A stretch of 9,253 nt of DNA from Actinomycetota bacterium (GCA_005885115.1 VAXX01000319.1:1-9253), one strand, 5' to 3'. Positions 1 to 6,738 are shown, counted from the stretch's first letter. Notes: generated from the letters alone by a model not told the origin. Numbers and translations are program-made.

Positions 1-386
1 CCGAGCCCTCGGTACACGGGCTGATCCTGCTGTCGCCACCGCTACGTACGATCAGCGAGCCGGAGCTGGCGGCCTGGGCGGGCAACGGGAAGCCGCTCAC
101 CGCCCTGGTACCCGAGTTCGACGACTATCTACGCCCCGACGAGGCCCGGGACCGCTTCGCCGTCGTACCGCAGTGCGAGGTCGTCGGCGTACCCGGGGCC
201 AAGCACCTCTGGGTCGGCGACGCGGAGACGGTCCTTGACGAGGTGGTGAAGCGGGTCGTACCGGCCGCGTACCCGCTGCCCCGCCAGTGGGACGGCCCGA
301 TGGAGTACGGCGACGCCAGCGCGTACGCCAACCGTACCGTCGCCGCCTTCGCCGACCTGCCGACTACTCCTCGGCCCCGACACTGA
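1..386 (+). CDS. Alpha/beta hydrolase-like protein, C-terminal part (5' end outside window)
   Basis: The frame beginning at base 3 is open for 127 codons to a TGA at 384-386. Its start lies left of the window. The product contains LILLSPPLR near its beginning and the motif GVPGAKHLWVGDAE about two thirds along. This resembles the last strand and the catalytic-His loop of alpha/beta-hydrolase-fold enzymes, the candidate His being in AKHLW. The nucleophile and acid residues would lie upstream and cannot be seen, so no substrate can be proposed. The gene converges on the minus-strand coiled-coil gene, and the two 3' ends overlap by about 23 bp (364-386) if the corrected C-terminus of that gene is accepted. 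Family assignment is tentative; that this frame is coding is well supported by codon composition and by its length up to the window edge. Confidence 0.6.
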   Translation, partial: EPSVHGLILLSPPLRTISEPELAAWAGNGKPLTALVPEFDDYLRPDEARDRFAVVPQCEVVGVPGAKHLWVGDAETVLDEVVKRVVPAAYPLPRQWDGPMEYGDASAYANRTVAAFADLPTTPRPRH

Positions 387-1858
387 CCCGGTCGGCGTCC
401 GGCTCCTCGGCCTCGCCCGCCTGCTCGGGCAGGGCGGCCGCGGGTGCCGGTTCGTCGGCCTTGCCGGCCGCCGCCTCCGCCGTGATCCGTTCGGCCTCCT
501 GCCGGGCCTGCTCGGCCTTGCGCTGCGACTCGGCCTCGTTCTGCCGCGCCGCGTCGGCCCGCTGCCTCGGCGCCCTCGGCGGCTTCGGCCTGCGCCTGGC
601 GGGCCGCCTCGGCCTGCTGATGCGTGGCGGCGGCGTGCTGGTGTGCCGCCGCGGCCTGCTGTTGCGCGGTAGCCAGTTGGTCCTGCGCCTGTGCGGTCTG
701 TTCGCGCAACTGCGCGAGCTGCCCCTGCGCGGTACCCAGTTCCTGCTGCGCCTCCGCCACCTGGGCCCGTACCGCTTCCGCCTGTCCGGTCAGCTCGGCC
801 TGCTGCGCGGCGAGTTCGGTGACCCGCTGCTGGGCCTGCGCCACCAGGTGTTCGGCCTGGCCGCGCGCCGCCGCGGTCATCTCGTCCGCCTCGGTGATCG
901 CGGCCGCCTGCAACCGGTCGACCTCGGCCCTGGCCGCGCCGATCGCCTGCTCCGCCTCGGCCTTCGTGCGCGCGAGCAGCGCCTCGGCCTCGGTCTTGGC
1001 TGGCCCGAGCAGGCGCTCCGCCTCCGCCCGCGCGGCGGCGACCAGGTGGTCGGCTTCGGCGCGGGCCGCCGCGATCAGGCCGTCGGCCTCCGCCCGGCTG
1101 CCCACGGCGGTCTGCTGGGTCTGGTTGCGTGCCCCGGTGAGCTCCGCCTCCAGCGCGGCCCGCCGCTGTACCGTCTCCTGGTCGACGGCCGCCCGGTGGT
1201 GCGCGACGTACGCGTCGGCCTCGGCCCGGAGCTGTTCGGCGTGTGCGGCGGCCGCGTCGGTGATCCGCTTGGCCTCCTGCTGGGCGCTGGTGAGTATGCC
1301 CTCCGCCTGGTTGCGCAGGTGCGCGGCGTTCTCGCGGGCCTTGGCGATCTCCGACTCCAGCTCGGCCCGGCGGGCGCTCGCCGCCCGGTCCTCCTCGGCG
1401 CGGCGATTGGCCAGTACCGCCTCGAAGTCCCGGATCGCCTCCTGGTGCTGGGTTTTCGCGTCCTCGAGCAGGCGCTGCGCCTCGGCCCGCTCGGCCGCGA
1501 TGCTGTCGACGGCGTCGGACTTGATGGACTCGGCGAGGTCCTCGGCCATCGCGAGGAGCTGTTCGACCCGGGGACCGAGGTGACGGAAAGAGACGTTCGT
1601 CGTTACGACAGTCGTCGATGAACTCGTCCGCTTCCGTGCCTCCACCAGCTCCACCTGGAGCTGCTGTACCTGCGCGGCGAGCGCCTGTAACTGCCCGTAC
1701 GCCTCGTCCCGCTCGGTGGCCAACGTCGCGTTCTCAGCCTCGAGTACGTGCAGGTACTTGTCGACCTGTGTCTTGTCGTACCCGCGGAACGCGATTTCGA
1801 AGTTCGGTTCGGACGACACGCCGTCGCCGAGTGCGAACAGGTCCCCGCCGTGCGCCAT
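364..1858 (-). CDS. FilP/Scy-like coiled-coil cytoskeletal protein with DivIVA-like N-terminus (frameshift near 565)
   Basis: The ATG at 1858 is preceded by GAGGA seven bases upstream. Residues 20-40 (FEIAFRGYDKTQVDKYLHVLE) match the N-terminal motif shared by DivIVA, FilP and related polar proteins. HLGPRVEQLLAMAEDLAE at 93-110 matches a segment seen in FilP. The rest is Ala/Glu/Gln-rich coiled coil without membrane segments, including at least eight tandem 11-residue repeats (254-341). FilP and Scy form filaments or scaffolds at the hyphal tip with DivIVA; that role here is inferred. The frame breaks after about residue 431, near base 565. In that original frame the peptide turns Gly/Arg-rich and runs to 125. 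Moving to the adjacent frame restores a charged coiled-coil tail (QRADAARQNEAESQRKAEQ...) ending in an acidic stretch and TAG at 364-366, about 498 residues in all. It lies 88 bp downstream of the filP-like gene. Whether it is the true positional equivalent of Scy (much longer in Streptomyces) is uncertain. Confidence 0.75.
836..1099 (-). repeat. Array of eight in-frame 33-bp (11-residue) coiled-coil repeats
   Basis: Residues 254-341 of the coiled-coil protein divide without gaps into eight 11-residue units. Examples are SRAEADGLIAA, ARAEADHLVAA, ARAEAERLLGP, AKTEAEALLAR and ARAEVDRLQAA. The consensus is A-R-x-E-A-x-x-L-x-A-A. A ninth, degenerate unit (AQQRVTELAAQ) follows. This is hendecad rather than heptad periodicity, as expected for a right-handed or nearly straight coiled coil. 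At DNA level the units are diverged, so this is a protein repeat, not a recent tandem duplication. Confidence 0.8.
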
Positions 1859-1912
1859 GGCCTCATCCTCACACGCAATGTCCCGCCGCGCAGTGATACC
1901 ACACCGCGTGAC

Positions 1913-1937
1913 GGGACTCTGCGGATATCCGCGTCCC
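1913..1937 (-). terminator. Hairpin between filP-like gene and downstream coiled-coil gene
   Basis: Ten bases past the filP-like stop codon (minus strand) lies an inverted repeat. An outer GGGAC/GTCCC arm pair (1933-1937 with 1913-1917) encloses the perfect 12-bp palindrome GCGGATATCCGC at 1921-1932. A three-base bulge separates the inner and outer arms on one side, and the tip is ATAT. There is no U-tract, so it may be a weak or factor-dependent terminator, an mRNA-stabilising 3' end, or a protein-binding palindrome in the leader of the next gene. Confidence 0.4.
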
Positions 1938-1946
1938 AGTTAGGCG

Positions 1947-3191
1947 TCAGCCGGCCGAGACCTTCTGGTCCTTGTCGGACTTCTTGTCGCTCTTGCTCTC
2001 CGCGGCCTGGCTGACGCTGGGCATGATACCGGCCAGACCGGAAAGCATCTGACCCAGCTGCGCGGTAACGGCGTCCTTCTGCCGGGTGAGCTCGTCGACC
2101 TCCCGGCGGGCGGCCGTCGTGGTCATCTCCGCCTCGCTGCGCGCCTCGGTCACCATCCGGTGCGCCTCGCTGCGGGCCTCGTTGACCGTCTTGTCGGCCA
2201 GCGCCTTCGCCTTCTCGATCGTCTCGTCCGCGTGCCGCTCGGACTCGACCCGGCGGGTCTCGGCCCGCTGCTCGATCTCCTTGGCCCGGTCCTCGGCCGC
2301 GCGGGCCCGCTGCTCCGCCTCGGCCACCAGCTTCTGGGTGTTGGCCACCGCGGCGGCGTGCCGCTGCGTCTCCTCGCGCTCGGCCGTCTCCCGGCGCTCG
2401 GCCAGCTCCAGTTGCAGCGCCTGGAGGTCCTTGTCGCGCTTGTCCCGCGCGTCGGCCAGCAGCTTGGTCGCCTCGGCCCGCTTCTCCTCGGCCTCGCGCG
2501 CCGCCTTGGCCCGCAGCTGGGTGATCTCCCGCTCGGCGGTCGCCCGCAGCGTGGACACCTCGCGCTCGACGGTCGCCTTGAGCTCGGCCACCTCGTGGGC
2601 GGTCGCGGTGCGCAGCTGCTTGGTCTCCCGCTCGGCGTCGGCCCGCAGCGTGTCGGCCTCGCGCCGGGCGTGTACGCGTAGCTCCGCGGCCTCCCGCTCG
2701 GCCGCGGTCCGCAGGTTGCCCGCCTCCCGCTCCGCGGTCGCCTTCATGGCAGCGGCCTCGGCGCGCGCCTTGTCGGTGATCTCGCGGGCCTCCAGCCGGG
2801 CCGCCGAGACGATGCCCTCGGCCTCCCGCTTGGCCTCGCCCCGGTGGTCGTTGGCCTGCTCCTCGGCCAGCCGCAGGATCTGCTCGACCCGGGTACCCAG
2901 CCCCGACAGGGTCGGCCGGCTGTTCTCCTCGAGCTGCTTGTTGGTGTCCGTGAGCTTCTGCTCGATCGAGGACAGCCGCTGCTCTGCCTGACGGAGCCGG
3001 CGCTGCGACTCGTTCATCCGCTGCTCGGCCTCAGCGCGGGACTGCTCGGCCTGGGTGATCGCGGCGGTGAGCCGCTGGACGTGACCGTCTACCTGAGCGC
3101 GGTCGTACCCGCGCAGGACAACACTGAATTCCTGGCCACCCGAGGCGTCATCGAAGAACGCAGGGAGCTGCTGCGGCTGAGGCATTGGCAC
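1947..3191 (-). CDS. filP: FilP orthologue: intermediate-filament-like coiled-coil protein
   Basis: A 414-residue protein on the minus strand. Residues 21-41 (EFSVVLRGYDRAQVDGHVQRL) carry the DivIVA-like motif. LSGLGTRVEQILRLAEEQA at 95-113 closely resembles the FilP segment GLGARVEKILRLAEEEA as I recall it. The C-terminal ELTRQKDAVTAQLGQMLSGL (367-386) matches the FilP end region. Between these lie long coiled coils, with eleven 11-residue repeats at 120-240 and four more at about 328-371, and a Lys/Asp/Ser tail. It is longer than Streptomyces FilP (about 310 residues). FilP assembles into filaments that support hyphal stiffness near the growing tip. The start may be GTG 3191 or ATG 3185; neither has a clear Shine-Dalgarno. 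CAGTAT lies six bases before ATG 3185, so a leaderless transcript from that ATG is possible. The 200 bp upstream are non-coding, so it probably has its own promoter. Confidence 0.8.
   Translation of the reverse strand: MPMPQPQQLPAFFDDASGGQEFSVVLRGYDRAQVDGHVQRLTAAITQAEQSRAEAEQRMNESQRRLRQAEQRLSSIEQKLTDTNKQLEENSRPTLSGLGTRVEQILRLAEEQANDHRGEAKREAEGIVSAARLEAREITDKARAEAAAMKATAEREAGNLRTAAEREAAELRVHARREADTLRADAERETKQLRTATAHEVAELKATVEREVSTLRATAEREITQLRAKAAREAEEKRAEATKLLADARDKRDKDLQALQLELAERRETAEREETQRHAAAVANTQKLVAEAEQRARAAEDRAKEIEQRAETRRVESERHADETIEKAKALADKTVNEARSEAHRMVTEARSEAEMTTTAARREVDELTRQKDAVTAQLGQMLSGLAGIMPSVSQAAESKSDKKSDKDQKVSAG
2472..2834 (-). repeat. Array of eleven in-frame 33-bp (11-residue) repeats in FilP
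   Basis: Residues 120-240 fall into eleven consecutive units of exactly 11 residues. Examples are ARAEAAAMKAT, AEREAGNLRTA, AEREAAELRVH, ARREADTLRAD, AERETKQLRTA, VEREVSTLRAT and AEREITQLRAK. The consensus is A-E-R-E-A-x-x-L-R-x-x. The array is more regular and more charged than the one in the downstream paralogue, and no unit is shortened. Confidence 0.85.
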
Positions 3192-3391
3192 ATACTGTCA
3201 GATGGCCCCGGTACTTCCGCAAGCCCGTGGAGCGCTTGTTCATTGCCGACTTCATGGTCACTGGCCAGGGCAGTGTCGGTTGAGTCGGATTCAGAAACAG
3301 TACCCGCTTTCGCGTTTCTTGCGGTGAATGCACAGCGGGACGCCGACGACTCTGGCGGCGCCCCGGTCCCGTACCCGCTGCGAGCAGGCAA
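3192..3391. promoter_or_regulatory. 200-bp intergenic region between ccr and filP
   Basis: No reading frame here continues either neighbour. The middle (about 3255-3330) is visibly richer in A/T than the flanking genes, as expected for a promoter of the minus-strand filP-like gene. It contains a hairpin just past the ccr stop (listed separately) and the inverted repeat AGAAAC (3293-3298) / GTTTCT (3314-3319), whose arms are centred 21 bp apart. On the minus strand TACTGT (3299-3304) could serve as a -10 element, but no good -35 is seen at the usual spacing. Confidence 0.4.
3337..3363 (-). terminator. Hairpin downstream of ccr
   Basis: On the minus strand, 28 bases past the restored ccr stop, GGG-CGCCG pairs with CGGCG-CCC. 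That gives eight GC-rich pairs with one bulged base and a 10-nt loop. No U-tract follows, which is common for actinobacterial terminators. A second, weaker 7-bp pair (CAGCGGG/CCCGCTG) overlaps the same segment and could form an alternative fold. Confidence 0.35.
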
Positions 3392-4661
3392 CTACTCACC
3401 GCGGAAGCGATTGATCTCGATTTCGTGCCTGGCCCGCAGCTCCGGGTCACGTACGCCCAGGCCCTCGGTGGGGGCCAGGCACCGGACGCCGACCTTGCCC
3501 TGGTGCGCGTTGCGGTGGACCTCCCAGGCGGCCTAGCCGATTGGCCTCCCACGCCTCCCGATAGTTCGCGAAGTGCGAGCCGATGATCCGTTTCAGATTC
3601 ATCCAGAGGTACCGGTTGTCGTACTGGTGCAGGTATCCGCTCGTCGAGGCGCAGGTCACGACGGTACCGCCGCGCTTGGCGACGTACACGCTGGCGCCGA
3701 ACGTCTCCCGGCCCGGGTGCTCGAACACGATGTCCGGGTCGTCCCCGCCGGTCAGCTCCCGGATCCGGCCGCCGAACCGGCGCCACTCCACCTCGTCCTG
3801 GGTGTGCTCGTCCCTCCAGAACCGGTACCCCTCGGCCGCCCGGTCGATGACCAGCTCAGCCCCCATCCGCTGGCACAGCTCGGCCTTCTCCGGGCTGGAC
3901 ACCACGCAGACCGGTACCCCGCCGCCGTTGAGCACGAACTGGGTGGCGTACGAGCCGAGGCCGCCCGAGGCGCCCCAGATCAGCACCACGTCGCCCTGCT
4001 TCAGCTGCGCGCCGTGGTGCGAGACCAGTTGGCGGTACGCGGGGGAGTTCACCAGCCCCGGACAGGCGGCCTCCTCCCAGCTCAGGTGCGCCGGCTTGGG
4101 CATCAGCTGGTTGGCCTTGACCAGGGCCAGTTCGGCCAGGCCGCCGAAGTTCGTCTCGAAGCCCCAGATCCGCTGCTGCGGATCGAGCATCGTGTCGTCG
4201 TGCCCGGCCGCGTCCTCCAGCTCCACCGACAGGCAGTGCGCGACCACCTCGTCGCCGGGCTTCCATTTGGTCACGCCCGGTCCGACCCGCAGGACCACGC
4301 CGGCCGCGTCCGAGCCGACCACGTGGTACGGCAGGTCGTGCCGCCGGGTCAGCTCGGAGAGCCGGCCGTAGCGCTGGAGGAACCGGAACGTCGAGACCGG
4401 CTCGAAGATGCTGGTCCACACCGTGTTGTAGTTGATCGCGCTGGCCATCACCGCGACCAGGGCCTCGCCCGGCCCCACCTCCGGTGTCGGTACCTGCTGG
4501 ACGTGCAGCGACTTGCGGGGGTCGCGGTCCCGGGTGGCCAGGCCCTCGAACATCTCCGCTTCGTCGGCGCGTACCACCACCCCGCGATAGCTGTCGGGCA
4601 CCGGCACGCCGGCCACCGCTCCCGGCTCACCGGACGTGATCGCGTCGACTAGTTCCTGAAT
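3392..4661 (-). CDS. ccr: Crotonyl-CoA carboxylase/reductase, disrupted near its C-terminus (about 62 nt missing)
   Basis: This enzyme reductively carboxylates crotonyl-CoA to ethylmalonyl-CoA with NADPH, for the ethylmalonyl-CoA pathway and polyketide extender units. Conserved blocks appear in order: SYRGVVVRADEAEMFEGL, INYNTVWTSIFEPVSTF, LPYHVVGSDAAGVVLRVGPG, AHCLSVELED, IWGFETNFGGLAE, the nucleotide-binding IWGASGGLGSYATQF, FEHPGRETFGASVYV and LKRIIGSHFANYREAWEANRL. Asn in NYN, Phe-Glu in GFE and His in GSHF match the CO2-site residues N81, F170, E171 and H365 of the Kitasatospora enzyme with constant spacing. After ...EANRL (near 3535) about 21 residues are missing and the frame shifts. 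The next frame restores AAWEVHRNAHQGKVGV through RFRGE and TAG at 3392-3394. Homology begins at IQELVDAI, where ATT (4661-4659) aligns with the usual Met and AAGG lies nine bases upstream. A TTG at 4745 overlapping the mce stop is the orthodox alternative. Confidence 0.88.
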
Positions 4662-4741
4662 ACGAGCCGACCTTACTGATCCGTAGCCACGAGGCGAACG
4701 GTTCTGTGGCCAAGCCCACCCGCCGGTGCGCAAAGGTGCGG

Positions 4742-5197
4742 TCAAGCGGCCGGTTCCACCAACTCAACGAGCACGCCGCCGGCGTCCTTCGGGTGCACGA
4801 AGTTGATCCGCGACCCGGCCGTCCCCCGTCGGGGTGACTCGTACAGCAGCCGGACCCCGCGCTCCCGCAGCGCCGCGCACGCGGCGTCGACGTCGGCGAC
4901 CGTGTACGCCACCTGCTGCACCCCGGGCCCGTTGCGGTCGAGGAACTTCGCGATCGTCGAATCCGGGCGCAGCGGGGCCAGCAACTGGATCCGGTCGGGG
5001 CCGGTACCGATGGCCAGCATCGCCTCACGTACCCCCTGCTCCTGGTTCTCCTCGGTGTGCACGCAGCGCAGGCCGAACACGCGGCCGTAGAACTCGATGG
5101 CCGCGTCGAGGTCGGCGACGGCGATCCCGACGTGGTCGATGCGCAGGAGGCCGATACCTGTGACGGTGCCCGCAGTTGGGTCCGGTGCGGAGTCCAT
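4742..5197 (-). CDS. mce: Methylmalonyl-CoA (ethylmalonyl-CoA) epimerase
   Basis: A 151-residue, apparently intact member of the vicinal-oxygen-chelate fold. It interconverts the (2R) and (2S) epimers of methylmalonyl-CoA, and often ethylmalonyl-CoA. Using the Propionibacterium shermanii enzyme as guide (ligands H12, Q65, H91, E141; base E48), the equivalents are H22 in RIDHVGIAV, Q71 in RIQLLAP, Q95 in GPGVQQVAY, E145 in VLVELVE and E58 in QGVREAML. All are conserved except the second His, which is Gln here. Other typical blocks are FYGRVFGL, EENQEQGVREAM and a GSRINFVHPKDAGG segment. The ATG at 5197 is the only plausible start, although the first 16 residues are an unconserved extension and no Shine-Dalgarno is obvious. 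It is transcribed divergently from the thiolase and precedes ccr on the same strand, supplying the same acyl-CoA module. Confidence 0.92.
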   Translation of the reverse strand: MDSAPDPTAGTVTGIGLLRIDHVGIAVADLDAAIEFYGRVFGLRCVHTEENQEQGVREAMLAIGTGPDRIQLLAPLRPDSTIAKFLDRNGPGVQQVAYTVADVDAACAALRERGVRLLYESPRRGTAGSRINFVHPKDAGGVLVELVEPAA

Positions 5198-5251
5198 GGC
5201 GATAGTCTGGCCTAACTACCGTTCAGTAGGCACGGATGTCAGGGAGCTCAC
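5198..5251. promoter_or_regulatory. Divergent promoter region with dyad CTACCGTTCAGTAG
   Basis: Only 54 bp separate the mce and thiolase start codons, so both promoters must overlap here. At 5216-5229 lies CTACCGTTCAGTAG, an imperfect dyad in which 10 of 14 positions are symmetric (CTAC-G----C-GTAG). It is well placed to be an operator for a dimeric repressor, for example of the TetR family that often controls acyl-CoA genes. TAGTCT at 5203-5208 (plus strand) could be a -10 element. AGGGAG at 5241-5246 is the thiolase ribosome-binding site. Regulator identity is unknown. Confidence 0.4.
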
Positions 5252-6344
5252 ATGACTTCGGTGATCGTCAACGGCGCCCGTACCCCGATGGGTCCAGGTC
5301 GAGTACGTCATCCTCGGCCAGGTGCTGCAGGCCGGCGCCGGGCAGATGTCGGCCCGCCAGGCGGCGGTGGGCGCGGGCATCCCGATGACCGTGCCGTCCC
5401 TGACCGTCAACAAGGTCTGCCTGTCCGGGCTGGACGCGATCGCGCTGGCGGATCAGCTCATCCGGGCGGGCGAGTTCGAGATCGTGGTGGCCGGCGGGAT
5501 GGAGTCGATGACCAAGGCGCCGCACCTGCTGGCCGGGCAGCGCGAGGGGTACAGGTACGGCAGCGTCGAGCTGCTGGACCACATGGCGTACGACGGGCTG
5601 ACCGACGCGTACGACGGCGTGTCGATGGGCGAGTCGACCGACCGGCACAGCAAGCGGTACGGGATCACCCGCGAGGAGCAGGACGCCTTCGGTGCCGCCT
5701 CGCACCGCAAGGCCGCCGCCGCGCAGCGGAACGGCACGTTCGCGCAGGAGATCACCCCGCTTTCGGTACCGCAGAAGCGCGGCGACCCGATCCTGATCAG
5801 CGAGGACGAGGGGATCCGTCCCGACACGACGGCGGAGTCCCTGGCCAGGCTGCGCCCGGCGTTCGGCGCGGACGGCACGATCACCGCCGGTACGTCCTCG
5901 CCGATCTCCGACGGGGCCGCCGCCGTGGTGGTCATGTCCAGGTCCCGCGCCGAGCAGCTCGGACTGCCCTGGCTGGCCGAGATCGGGGCGCACGGCAACG
6001 TCGCCGGGCCGGACAACTCGCTGCACAGCCAGCCGGCCCGGGCCATCCTGCACGCCCTGGGCAAGGCCGGCCTCAGCACCACTGACCTGGACCTGATCGA
6101 GATCAACGAGGCGTTCGCGGCAGTAGGTATCCAGTCCACGAAAGAGCTCGGGGTCTCTCCCGATATCGTCAACGTGAACGGCGGGGCGATCGCGCTCGGC
6201 CACCCGATCGGAATGTCCGGCGCCCGACTGGTCCTCACCCTCGCGCTTGAGCTCAAGCGGCGCGGCGGTGGCCTGGGCGCGGCGGCACTGTGCGGTGGGG
6301 GCGGGCAGGGCGACGCGCTGCTGTTGCGGGTACCGGGAGTCTGA
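5252..6344 (+). CDS. Acetyl-CoA C-acetyltransferase (thiolase), disrupted near its N-terminus (about 92 nt missing)
   Basis: This biosynthetic-type thiolase condenses two acetyl-CoA to acetoacetyl-CoA, feeding crotonyl-CoA formation and hence Ccr. AGGGAG five bases before ATG 5252 sets the start, giving [14 protein letters not shown]. After that Gly (5291-5293) the frame must move by one base to continue as [17 protein letters not shown]. By comparison with the Streptomyces homologue as I recall it, about 31 residues (RLLGSLK... through ...D) are absent, so roughly 92 nt are missing at 5294/5295. Everything downstream is intact in one frame. It includes the nucleophilic Cys in [11 protein letters not shown] (codon 5418-5420), IAEIN-type INEAFA near 6100, [10 protein letters not shown] near 6196 and the second catalytic Cys in CGGGGQGDA (6291). 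GTG 5322 could start a 340-residue version lacking the N-terminal strand and helix, probably not active. Paired divergently with mce and followed closely by the Imm10-like gene and meaB. Confidence 0.88.
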
Positions 6345-6346
6345 TC

Positions 6347-6352
6347 GGGAGG
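6347..6352 (+). promoter_or_regulatory. Ribosome-binding site GGGAGG deciding a TTG start
   Basis: GGGAGG begins three bases after the thiolase stop and ends five bases before TTG 6358. The frame also opens further upstream inside the thiolase gene, but no comparably placed Shine-Dalgarno exists there, so this site fixes the start of the small downstream protein. Confidence 0.75.
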
Positions 6353-6357
6353 AAACG

Positions 6358-6738
6358 TTGCGTCCACCACCGCTGGAGTTCGCGGCCACCGTGGTGGGCG
6401 GCGAGGTCACCACCGAGGAACGGGACGGCTGGGACGGGTACGTCTTCGGCCTGGCCGGCAACGAGGACGGTACGGCCGGGTGCCTGCTCGTCCAACGGGC
6501 CGACGATCCCGAGCCGCACGAGGAGCCGTACTGCCTGGTCTGGGGGGACTGGGAGGGCACCACGTACGGGGGTGTCGAGTCGGTCGAGGTCAAGCCCGGG
6601 GAGGTGACGTTCGAGATGACCACGTTGAACGCCGCCGAGCTGGGTACCCCGCGCCACTTCCGGATCACCTTCCCGGCCGAGCACACCGACGACGTACGGG
6701 CGGGCCTGCGGCGTACCCTCGGCGAGGTGGTTTCTTGA
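6358..6738 (+). CDS. Small protein resembling Imm10-family immunity proteins
   Basis: A 126-residue soluble protein starting at TTG 6358 behind GGGAGG. It has no signal peptide or membrane segment and is acidic. Visible blocks are LEFAATVVGGEVTTEERDGW, GYVFGLAGNED, CLLVQRADDPEPHEEPYCLV and TTYGGVESVEV, followed by EVTFEMTTLNAAELGTPRHFRITFP. The combination of a central 'L-x-L-Q-R' strand, a later 'Y-G-G-V-E-S-V' strand and a C-terminal beta-alpha unit recalls the Imm10 family of polymorphic-toxin immunity proteins. I recognise this only from memory of that family, so it is a moderate call. No toxin gene is nearby, which argues that it serves another role here. It follows the thiolase by 13 nt. 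Its TGA overlaps the meaB TTG start (TTGA), so it is very probably co-translated with meaB and may have a housekeeping role in this acyl-CoA operon. Confidence 0.6.
   Translation: MRPPPLEFAATVVGGEVTTEERDGWDGYVFGLAGNEDGTAGCLLVQRADDPEPHEEPYCLVWGDWEGTTYGGVESVEVKPGEVTFEMTTLNAAELGTPRHFRITFPAEHTDDVRAGLRRTLGEVVS

Noticed and set aside
287..1621. Long plus-strand open frames opposite the coiled-coil genes (also 624-1583, 2086-2991, 2160-2681)
   Set aside because: They mirror the Ala/Glu-rich minus-strand genes; their products are monotonous Ala/Ser/Cys or Leu/Arg/Gly strings without domains or ribosome-binding sites.
836..2834. 33-bp periodicity as CRISPR or minisatellite
   Set aside because: Units are in frame, contiguous without spacers, and diverged at DNA level; they are explained by 11-residue coiled-coil repeats.
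3148..3786. 212-codon minus-strand open frame overlapping ccr and filP starts
   Set aside because: Only its middle follows the shifted ccr region by chance; it is an out-of-frame Arg-rich reading of ccr and the intergenic region.
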